A stretch of 40,996 bases of DNA from an uncultured Clostridia bacterium (GTDB lineage: Bacteria > Bacillota > Clostridia > Christensenellales > UBA1242). Made by a program: the position numbers and the translations under genes. The notes under the pieces are model-generated. The model ran no database searches. It saw nothing but the letters and a program-made list of their open reading frames with translations, and was not told where the DNA came from. Positions 1 through 5,816 of the stretch are shown one piece after another. Within the stretch, counting starts at the first letter, position 1; the number at the start of each line of letters is the position of its first letter. The stretch covers positions 1 to 40,996 of the forward strand of contig CALWKF010000013.1 in NCBI GenBank assembly GCA_944381215.1, in the 5' to 3' direction.

Positions 1-2
1 AA

Positions 3-305
3 AAAGTTGCCAGCAAAATTGAGGAAGAGTTTAAATCTTTCACTTTTGAGTTTAGCCTAGCATACGGAAATGAGGTCAGACCGTTCGATAAAATTATAAA
101 TTGTGGGAACTTTGATAATTTAGAAAAGGCAGGGGACGTTGTAATTATAAACATGGCCGATGTCTGTGTTTGCTATGTAGATACCTTTCAGTTGTTTGAT
201 AGTATTTGTAGAATGGAGCGAAGCCAAAGAAGAGCCTACATAAATTTTTTAACTACTATTAATTTGAATAAATATCTACTTAATCTTTTTCCCGAGCAAA
301 TTTAG
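3..305 (+). CDS. Hypothetical protein, C-terminal 100 residues (5' end outside window)
   Basis: An open frame enters at the left edge and ends at TAG 303-305. The visible 100 residues contain hydrophobic beta-like stretches (AGDVVIINMADVCVCYVDTF) and end in LNLFPEQI. I do not recognise a family and see no catalytic motif or membrane helix. The gene is followed at once by a good promoter for the next gene, and no clear hairpin terminator separates them. It could be the end of any cytoplasmic protein. Codon use resembles the next gene, being rich in A/T at third positions. Confidence 0.55.
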   Translation, partial: KVASKIEEEFKSFTFEFSLAYGNEVRPFDKIINCGNFDNLEKAGDVVIINMADVCVCYVDTFQLFDSICRMERSQRRAYINFLTTINLNKYLLNLFPEQI

Positions 306-338
306 ATATTAAAAAACGCAATATTGCCACTCAACCCC

Positions 339-367
339 TTGTAAATTTTACCCAATTCCTATATAAT
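339..367 (+). promoter_or_regulatory. SigA-type promoter for the 399 gene
   Basis: TTGTAA at 339-344, a 17-bp spacer and TATAAT at 362-367. It lies 32 bases before the start codon, with GAGGTGG at 388-394 as ribosome binding site. Confidence 0.7.
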
Positions 368-398
368 ATATAGAGATTGAAAAGACTGAGGTGGACAA

Positions 399-1148
399 AT
401 GATAAATACAAACAAGTACGGCGAGCGCATTACGCCCGAGGAGGCTCGCGTTTTTAGCGAAGGAAACGAGCAGTTATACAAGTTGCTAATGCTGTGTATC
501 GAGAAAAATATAGTTACTCTCGGGTGCTGTGCGGGACATTATTTTGAGACCTATCAGGACTTAATAGAGCATAAGTTAAAAACTACCAATCTATCGGTCG
601 AGAAAATCAAGGAAATATTCCCGAACAAGAAAAATAGTGCGCCTTATATTTCGTTTACAATCGATGAAAATGATGCAAATTTGTTGAATTATCTGGTTGA
701 AAACAAATTAGTCAACGCCCCCGATATAATATTAACAATTAGCAGATATGTTTCTCCAGATTTGCATAGACATAATGTAGCGTTTCATTTGTTGGGAATG
801 CAATTTCTGGATAATGAGGAGGCATTTGCTGTTAGGCAAAATAAATTTTTTGGCGATATTTTGGAGGCGCTAAAAGGGTATAATTGCCAAAAAACATACG
901 ACTCAATCAAAATGGACTTAGATAAACTGGTGAGTTTTTCAAAACGCATTAGTATCGAGTATGTAAATAACGAAGTAAGTCTAATTAGGACATTACGAGA
1001 GGAAAATATAGAGCCCACTGAGTTCGAAAAAGAGGAAAAAGGCGTGTTTGATGTTTACCAAAACACTAAAAAGAAAAAAATCAACGATGTTTACTCGGAT
1101 TTGGAAAAAAAGCTACAAAATAGAGATATTGAGTGGCAAAATAGTTAA
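399..1148 (+). CDS. Hypothetical protein, 249 aa
   Basis: This is a complete frame starting at ATG 399, four bases after GAGGTGG (388-394), with a SigA-type promoter upstream and an intrinsic terminator just behind it, so it appears to be a monocistronic unit. No signal peptide or membrane helix is seen. The N-terminal half has a TLGCCAGH segment near residues 40-47, a Cys-Cys-x-Gly-His pattern that could bind metal. The C-terminal third is Lys/Glu-rich and likely helical or coiled coil. I do not recognise the family. The gene is AT-rich compared with ftsA-ftsZ downstream. Confidence 0.75.
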   Translation: MINTNKYGERITPEEARVFSEGNEQLYKLLMLCIEKNIVTLGCCAGHYFETYQDLIEHKLKTTNLSVEKIKEIFPNKKNSAPYISFTIDENDANLLNYLVENKLVNAPDIILTISRYVSPDLHRHNVAFHLLGMQFLDNEEAFAVRQNKFFGDILEALKGYNCQKTYDSIKMDLDKLVSFSKRISIEYVNNEVSLIRTLREENIEPTEFEKEEKGVFDVYQNTKKKKINDVYSDLEKKLQNRDIEWQNS

Positions 1149-1155
1149 AAAAGTT

Positions 1156-1184
1156 AGGACATTTCACAATGTCTTTTCTTTTTT
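1156..1184 (+). terminator. Intrinsic terminator after the 399 gene
   Basis: The GACATT/AATGTC stem (1158-1163 with 1168-1173) is extended by G-U and A-U pairs, has the loop TCAC, and is followed by TTTTCTTTTTT. Confidence 0.75.
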
Positions 1185-1192
1185 CATAAAAT
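1166..1192 (+). promoter_or_regulatory. Possible mother-cell (SigK/SigE-like) promoter for the collagen-like gene
   Basis: CATAAAAT at 1185-1192 resembles the -10 of SigE/SigK promoters, and an AC at 1166-1167 sits 17 bases upstream as in SigK promoters. No SigA-type promoter is visible here. The elements are short and degenerate, so this is a weak call that rests partly on the predicted exosporium role of the gene. Confidence 0.2.
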
Positions 1193-1232
1193 GGGGTAGA
1201 CAGGGTCGGGCATGTCTTAGAGGAGTTTTATC

Positions 1233-1856
1233 ATGTCATGTTTTAGTAATTTTAGGAATAACTGCGGTTGTGGTTGCAACAACACAAGCAACTGCTTTAA
1301 TTCTTGCAACAACACAAATCGTTGCTTTAACTCGTGCAATTGTTCTCGCCCTTGTGGCTGTTCTGACCCGTTTTTCTGTCCGAGGTTTAACTCGCTAGTT
1401 ATTCGCGGACCTCGCGGAGCAACTGGCCCCCAGGGTCCCCAAGGCATCCCAGGGACAATCGCACTAGCACTAGGCTTCTTTACGAGTCCCGCCGTTCAGT
1501 CAATTGTAGCAAACGCCGACGTGCCTCTTCAAAATAACGTGGTGCTGTCTGGCACTGGGATAACCCACACGGCAGGGCAGAGTACCGTTACGTTGAGTGC
1601 AGGCACCTACTATATCAACTGGCAGGCAGATGCCACAATTCCTGATTCTGGCACCGCAAGTCTCGGGCTGTTCGTAAACGGCGTGGCTGACCAAAATTCG
1701 CAAAGTAGCGTTACTGGCACCGCCAACACTACGGCAAGGCTGAGTGGCTCTACAATGCTGGTCGTAACCACACCGACAACTATCGCCTTGCGCAACACGG
1801 GTACCGCAACCACAAGTTATCAAAATGTTTCAATGTCTGTAATTAAACTTGCGTAA
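1233..1856 (+). CDS. BclA-like collagen-repeat protein with Cys-rich N-terminus (exosporium/spore-surface candidate)
   Basis: This 207-residue protein starts at ATG 1233, seven bases after TTAGAGGAG. Residues 1-50 hold 12 cysteines among Asn and Ser, including two copies of a ten-residue unit CNNTxxCFNS. Residues 59-74 are five collagen triplets, GPRGATGPQGPQGIPG. Residues 75-207 form a beta-rich domain (SAGTYYINWQA, TARLSGSTMLVV, IALRNTGTATTSYQNVSM) like the C1q/TNF-type jelly roll at the end of BclA-family proteins. In Bacillus such proteins trimerise and form the hairy nap of the exosporium. The cysteines could cross-link it to a spore layer. There is no signal peptide, as expected for a spore coat protein made in the mother cell. 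The collagen stretch is unusually short. The role is inferred; the architecture is seen. Confidence 0.8.
   Translation: MSCFSNFRNNCGCGCNNTSNCFNSCNNTNRCFNSCNCSRPCGCSDPFFCPRFNSLVIRGPRGATGPQGPQGIPGTIALALGFFTSPAVQSIVANADVPLQNNVVLSGTGITHTAGQSTVTLSAGTYYINWQADATIPDSGTASLGLFVNGVADQNSQSSVTGTANTTARLSGSTMLVVTTPTTIALRNTGTATTSYQNVSMSVIKLA
1275..1334 (+). repeat. Two tandem 30-bp units coding CNNTxxCFNS
   Basis: Units 1275-1304 and 1305-1334 are near identical and in frame, starting TGCAACAACACAA. They encode ten residues each in the Cys-rich N-terminus of the collagen-like protein and point to recent duplication. Confidence 0.75.
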
Positions 1857-1860
1857 ACAT

Positions 1861-1890
1861 TTGCCTAAACCTTCTTGTTTTTGGTATAAT
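1861..1890 (+). promoter_or_regulatory. SigA-type promoter with extended -10
   Basis: TTGCCT at 1861-1866, an 18-bp spacer and TATAAT at 1885-1890 preceded by TGG (extended -10). It begins four bases after the stop of the collagen-like gene. AGGAGTTAG at 1901-1909 then serves the start at 1912. Confidence 0.7.
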
Positions 1891-1911
1891 ACAAAAAATA
1901 AGGAGTTAGCA

Positions 1912-2544
1912 ATGGCAAGTAAAAAATCAAAACCAAACGAAGACGCGGACAACAGCGAAAAGAATTTCGATGCACAAAAAGAAGAAAATATTGAAGTGCC
2001 CACCAATGAAATTTTAGAGGGTGCTAACAAAACCGACACTACGGAAAACGAGCCGAAGTCTTCCCCTAAAAATAAAAAAAGTGCGAAGGCTAGCAAGTCA
2101 GCCTCAAAGTCTAGTGCTAAAAAATCTAGCAAAAATAAAGGCACCGAGTCTAATAGGAAACCAAATCTTGGTAAAAAGATAAATGAAATTAATAACGTAG
2201 AATCGCATCCTAATGAACAAGGTGTGGAGAAGGGGAGTAACAGAATGATTATCGAACTCGTGTCTGCACTGTCCTACATTCTGTTTTTCCTGCCACTGAT
2301 TTTTTGCCGAAAGGAACCATTCGCTCTGTATCACGCAAACCAGGCACTAATTCTCACTATAATAATGCTCGTACTTTATCTTGCCTTTGCATTTTTTCCC
2401 ACAGTTCGCGTAATCGCTCTGCCAATAATCGTGATTTTCCACGTAATCGGCATATTTTTCGGGATGTATAACTCGGCCCACGGCCGTGCTCGCGCATTCC
2501 CAATCGTGGGGAAGTTAGAAATTATTAAATGGAACAAAAAATAA
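1912..2544 (+). CDS. Lys/Ser-rich protein with C-terminal Tic20/DUF4870-like membrane domain
   Basis: The 210-residue protein starts at ATG 1912, two bases after AGGAGTTAG. An in-frame ATG at 1849 lies inside the previous gene and ahead of the promoter, so it is rejected. Residues 1-110 are low complexity, very rich in Lys, Ser, Asn and Glu, and probably disordered. Residues 111-205 contain about three membrane helices (112-131, 138-162, 166-184) with the motif PFALYHANQALIL, typical of the DUF4870/Tic20-like family of small membrane proteins. Their molecular role in bacteria is not established. The basic tail probably sits in the cytoplasm and could contact nucleic acid or acidic phospholipid heads. 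The gene has its own promoter and terminator. Confidence 0.75.
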   Translation: MASKKSKPNEDADNSEKNFDAQKEENIEVPTNEILEGANKTDTTENEPKSSPKNKKSAKASKSASKSSAKKSSKNKGTESNRKPNLGKKINEINNVESHPNEQGVEKGSNRMIIELVSALSYILFFLPLIFCRKEPFALYHANQALILTIIMLVLYLAFAFFPTVRVIALPIIVIFHVIGIFFGMYNSAHGRARAFPIVGKLEIIKWNKK

Positions 2545-2553
2545 TTTAAATTA

Positions 2554-2590
2554 AGTAGGACCTGAAAATTCGGGTCCTGCTTTGATTTTT
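2554..2590 (+). terminator. Strong intrinsic terminator
   Basis: An 11-bp stem (2554-2564 with 2571-2581, GGACC/GGTCC core) has the loop AAAATT, followed by TTGATTTTT. It closes the 1912 gene. Confidence 0.9.
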
Positions 2591-2774
2591 CCAGTATTTT
2601 GGCACAAAACTATTCGCAAAAACGATTGCATAGTACCTCGCATAGTATATAGACAATTATACAAAACCTGTATAAAAATTTACTTAATTTTTTATTTTTA
2701 TGCAAAAAATTTCATTTTGGCGCAATTTTATTCATTTCAAAATTTATAAATATTCAAAAAAGTATTAAATTTGT
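2591..2774. other. AT-rich spacer before ftsA
   Basis: This is a very AT-rich, gene-free stretch between the terminator and the ftsA promoter. I see no ORF with a ribosome binding site and no clear structured RNA. Confidence 0.5.
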
Positions 2775-2803
2775 TTGACTTTATTCGTTCTTATATTTAT
2801 AAT
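2775..2803 (+). promoter_or_regulatory. SigA-type promoter for ftsA-ftsZ
   Basis: TTGACT at 2775-2780, a 17-bp spacer and a perfect TATAAT at 2798-2803. It lies 45 bases ahead of the ftsA start. Confidence 0.85.
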
Positions 2804-2848
2804 TAAATATAAATATGAGCTAGTTGTACTTTTTTTGGGGGGTAAAGT

Positions 2849-4012
2849 ATGGCAAAAAAGAACATCGCCGTGCTTGATTTTGGAACGAATCATATTTCGG
2901 TTTTAATTGGCGATAGAGGTATAAATGGCACCTTTGATGTGCGGGGTTTTGCGAAGAGTTCTTACGCAGGTTTCCTTGATGGAGAGGTTTTGGAGCCCGA
3001 AAAGCTTGGCACCGTGCTAGTTAATACTATCACCGCAGCAGAAAATAATGCACGGGCAAAAATCACACACTTGTATATCGGCGTGCCAGCAGAATTTAGT
3101 ATTGCAGAGGTCAGGACCGCGACGCTCGACTTTCCTAAAAAGCACCGCATAACCGACCGCGATATCGACGAGGCCTTTTCCGTCTCGGACGAGTTTAGTA
3201 GCAGTCCCACGCACATTGTCGTAAATCGTAGCCCGATTTGCTACGAGCTCGACGACGAGGAAAGGGTAATCGACCCACGAGGCAAGGTCTCGACTCATAT
3301 GACTGCCACTTTGAGTTTTATGTTGTGCGAGCGGAACTTTATTGGTTTGATTTCGCAGGGGATACACGACCTTAATATTCCTTTTGTAGAGTTTATTTCA
3401 GAAACGCTCGCCGAGGCTATGTACTTAGTACTGCCAGACCAGCGCGACCGCTCCGTAATACTCGTCGACTGCGGATATTTAACCACCAGCGTCGCCGTAA
3501 TAGTGGGGGACGGCATAGTGCACCTTAGGAGTTTTGCACTGGGTGGCGGACAGCTGACCGCGGACATTGCCGAGATGCTAAATGCCCCATTTGAGGTAGC
3601 CGAAATCTTAAAGCAAAACATAGCCTTAACTGGTCAGCCGACCGAGAACGAAAAAATGACAGTTAGTTATCAAGGCACCGATTATCAGTTTGAAACGCTC
3701 GCTGTTTACGAGATAACTATGCGCAAAATTAGACAAATCGCAAAGATGGTAAACAAGAGCCTCGAATCGTGCGAGTACGAACGGCCAGAGTATATTCCCA
3801 TATTTTTAACGGGTGGCGGAATTTCGTACATCCGCGGGGTGTGCGAGAACCTCAGCAAGCTCTTAGGCAAAGAGGTGAGCATTATCAAGCCCGATGTCGC
3901 TCAAATGGCGGAGCCCGAAAAAAGTTCAGTGGTGTCGCTACTGGACCTAGCATTAAAACAAAATCACGCAAATTACTCATTCTTTATAAAAATTTTTAAA
4001 AAGCAATTTTAG
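2849..4012 (+). CDS. ftsA: Cell division protein FtsA (actin-like ATPase), divergent
   Basis: FtsA tethers FtsZ filaments to the inner face of the membrane at the division site. The 387-residue product starts at ATG 2849 behind an unusual all-G ribosome binding site (GGGGGG, 2837-2842). Residues 7-22 (AVLDFGTNHISVLIGD) are the phosphate-1 loop, about 70-175 the FtsA-specific SHS2/1C region, 204-217 the phosphate-2 region (ILVDCGYLTTSVAV) and 318-330 the adenosine motif (IFLTGGGISYIRG). The tail YSFFIKIFKKQF looks like the amphipathic membrane-targeting helix of FtsA. The phosphate-2 loop is divergent: the usual glycine pair is replaced by Tyr-Leu. ftsZ follows after 18 bases, so the two are co-transcribed. 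The family call is firm from motifs and context. Confidence 0.92.
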   Translation: MAKKNIAVLDFGTNHISVLIGDRGINGTFDVRGFAKSSYAGFLDGEVLEPEKLGTVLVNTITAAENNARAKITHLYIGVPAEFSIAEVRTATLDFPKKHRITDRDIDEAFSVSDEFSSSPTHIVVNRSPICYELDDEERVIDPRGKVSTHMTATLSFMLCERNFIGLISQGIHDLNIPFVEFISETLAEAMYLVLPDQRDRSVILVDCGYLTTSVAVIVGDGIVHLRSFALGGGQLTADIAEMLNAPFEVAEILKQNIALTGQPTENEKMTVSYQGTDYQFETLAVYEITMRKIRQIAKMVNKSLESCEYERPEYIPIFLTGGGISYIRGVCENLSKLLGKEVSIIKPDVAQMAEPEKSSVVSLLDLALKQNHANYSFFIKIFKKQF

Positions 4013-4030
4013 TCGGAGGAATAAATAATT

Positions 4031-5263
4031 ATGGAAACTTACAACAACTATGGGATGTCCCAGAACAATATCAACCCTGTGGTAAAAATCAAAGTCATCG
4101 GTGTCGGCGGTGGTGGTAGTAACGCCGTAAACCGCATGATTGATGCAGGGGTAAACGGCGTCGAGTTTATCGCTGTGAATACTGATAAACAGGCCTTGCA
4201 GATTAGTAAGGCCGACTACCGCATCCAAATCGGCTCGAAACTAACGCGCGGTTGGGGCGCAGGCGCAGACCCAGAAATTGGGTTGCAGGCGGCAGAGGAA
4301 AACCTCGAGGAACTCACCCAAGCAGTGAGCGATGCCGACCTCGTCTTTATCACCGCTGGTATGGGCGGTGGTACGGGTACTGGTGCTGCTCCAATGATTG
4401 CGGGCCTAACTCGTGAAAAGGAAATACTCACTATCGCGGTCGTTACAAAGCCCTTTAACTTCGAGGGCCGTCGCCGTATGGAGAATGCCGAGAAAGGCCT
4501 CGAAGCACTCCGTAAGACTGTTGACTCGCTCGTAATAATTCCCAACGAGAAACTCTTTAAACTCGTGCCAAAGGGAACGAGCATTGTAGAAACCTTCCGC
4601 TACGCCGACGATGTGTTAAGGCAAGGTGTGCAGGGTATCTCAAACTTAATTATTCAAAACTCGCTAATTAACCTCGACTTCGCCGATGTGCGCGCAATTA
4701 TGAAAAACCGCGGGCTTGCGCACATGGGTATCGGTAGAGCAAAGGGCGATCGCCGTATTTTTGAGGCACTGTCGCAGGCAGTGTCCAGTCCGCTACTCGA
4801 AACCACTATCGAGGGCGCAACTGGTATTATCTTTAACGTTAAGGGCGGAGTCAGTCTGCCGATTGACCAGGTGCACGAGGCAGCCGACCTTATGCGCGAG
4901 ATTGTCGACCCGAACTGTAACATCATCTTCGGTGCAAGTATCGACGAATCGCTCGACGACACTGTGGAAATCACTGTAATTGCGACGGGCTTCCAGGGTA
5001 ACCCAAGCCTAATTGACAGGGACGAGCGCGACGAAAACGACGACGTGTCCCAGCAGAAGTACGCCGAATTTTTGGCAAATAAAATCGAAAGCGGTAAAAT
5101 GTCCGCTACCAACCTCGGTGCCGAGGAGCAGGAAATGGTAGGTGGCTTTGCACAGCAGAACGGCTATTCTCAGCAGAACGATGTAAACAAATCGAGCCGT
5201 ATGAGCGTCGATTTCGACGAGTCAGACATCCCAGCCTTTGTAAGAAGACTCCGTGGTAAATAA
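4031..5263 (+). CDS. ftsZ: Cell division protein FtsZ (tubulin-like GTPase)
   Basis: FtsZ polymerises with GTP into the ring that drives cytokinesis. The 410-residue protein starts at ATG 4031 behind GGAGGA (4015-4020). Visible marks are the N-terminal [10 protein letters not shown] loop (24-33), the tubulin signature GGGTGTG (112-118), [17 protein letters not shown], the T7 loop NLDFADV (214-220) that supplies the catalytic aspartate, and the conserved C-terminal peptide [12 protein letters not shown] that binds FtsA. Residues about 325-395 are a Gln/Asn/Glu-rich flexible linker. [13 protein letters not shown] has Trp where Leu is usual. It is the second gene of the ftsA-ftsZ unit. No ftsQ, mur or other dcw genes are adjacent. 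Confidence 0.98.
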   Translation: METYNNYGMSQNNINPVVKIKVIGVGGGGSNAVNRMIDAGVNGVEFIAVNTDKQALQISKADYRIQIGSKLTRGWGAGADPEIGLQAAEENLEELTQAVSDADLVFITAGMGGGTGTGAAPMIAGLTREKEILTIAVVTKPFNFEGRRRMENAEKGLEALRKTVDSLVIIPNEKLFKLVPKGTSIVETFRYADDVLRQGVQGISNLIIQNSLINLDFADVRAIMKNRGLAHMGIGRAKGDRRIFEALSQAVSSPLLETTIEGATGIIFNVKGGVSLPIDQVHEAADLMREIVDPNCNIIFGASIDESLDDTVEITVIATGFQGNPSLIDRDERDENDDVSQQKYAEFLANKIESGKMSATNLGAEEQEMVGGFAQQNGYSQQNDVNKSSRMSVDFDESDIPAFVRRLRGK

Positions 5264-5273
5264 TTGCTTTTTC

Positions 5274-5348
5274 AAGACATCGCGACTTTAGAGCACCCCA
5301 GAAATCACGTATTTTTGAGTGCTCTAGGTTTTTAGATGTCTTTTTTTT
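5274..5348 (+). terminator. Nested double-stem terminator of ftsAZ
   Basis: The outer stem AAGACATC (5274-5281) pairs with GATGTCTT (5335-5342). The inner stem TAGAGCAC (5289-5296) pairs with GTGCTCTA (5319-5326). A run of eight T (5341-5348) follows the outer stem. Confidence 0.88.
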
Positions 5349-5384
5349 AAATTTACAATTTTTTTAAATTTTCGATAAAATAAT

Positions 5385-5413
5385 TTGATATTTTTGTTTT
5401 ATCTTGGTATAAT
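5385..5413 (+). promoter_or_regulatory. SigA-type promoter with extended -10
   Basis: TTGATA at 5385-5390, a 17-bp spacer and TATAAT at 5408-5413 with an upstream TGG. The promoter-to-start layout repeats that at 1885-1914: TATAAT, an A-rich run, AGGAGTTAG, two bases, then the start codon. Confidence 0.75.
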
Positions 5414-5437
5414 ATTAAAAAATGTTAGGAGTTAGAG

Positions 5438-5751
5438 TTGCTGTATGAATCAGGTAAAAAGTCGTTTTTTCTTGGATATTGCACGGGGGGGGGCACTTTT
5501 TTAGTTTTTCAAAATTTGTATTAAAAAATTTGACTTGTGAGAAACGAGTTGAGTTATATACTGTTACTTGTTTTTATAAAACTAGGCACTTTTTCCAGAA
5601 AAAGTGCCATTTAGCGATTGACCCGACTGACTTATCTAGGTATGTTAAAAATCGCGATGGAGTTATTGTTCAAAATGAATATTTAAAAAATTTTAATATT
5701 ATAAAGTCACTTAATCTGGCAAGAAAAGGTGGGCTTCTTTTTGTAATTTAA
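5438..5751 (+). pseudogene. Small ORF split at a run of nine G: phase-variable, frameshifted or decayed gene
   Basis: AGGAGTTAG (5427-5435) is placed exactly as for the 1912 gene and points to TTG 5438. That frame reads through nine G (5484-5492) and stops at 5522-5524 after 28 codons. A second open frame beginning before the G run (codons in phase with 5479) continues to 5751. One extra G, or two fewer, would join them into a protein of about 104 residues with the tail IDPTDLSRYVKNRDG. An ATG at 5445 in the third frame would join with eight G. No family is recognised. Possible explanations are slipped-strand phase variation, an assembly error in the homopolymer, or a decaying gene. The stretch 5349-5793 holds nothing else except the promoter, an inverted repeat and the leader of the next gene. 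Confidence 0.35.
5585..5608. repeat. Perfect 10-bp inverted repeat
   Basis: GGCACTTTTT (5585-5594) and its exact complement (5599-5608) flank a CCAG loop. The same ten bases occur again at the end of the G run (5491-5500). As RNA this is a stable hairpin, but the following bases are not a U tract, so it is not a simple terminator. Confidence 0.7.
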
Positions 5752-5760
5752 TTTTATAAA

Positions 5761-5816
5761 AAGGAGTTCTTTTCGTGTTTATTTTGGATAAAGGTGGTCA
5801 CGCCTATGACCACTAA
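5761..5816 (+). promoter_or_regulatory. Leader mini-ORF and hairpin covering the RBS and start of the BspA-like gene
   Basis: AAGGAG (5761-5766) precedes GTG 5775, which opens a 13-codon frame ending at TAA 5814-5816, so it overlaps the start of the next gene. GTGGTCA (5794-5800) pairs perfectly with TGACCAC (5807-5813). The left arm carries the ribosome binding site of the main gene, and the right arm carries the last two bases of its ATG (5806-5808). Translation of the mini-ORF would melt the hairpin, a layout suited to translational coupling. No regulator is known. Confidence 0.4.

Noticed and set aside
1048..1398. Plus-strand ORF of 116 residues overlapping two genes
   Set aside because: It has no ribosome binding site, crosses the terminator at 1156-1184, and is a shifted reading of the Cys-rich collagen gene.
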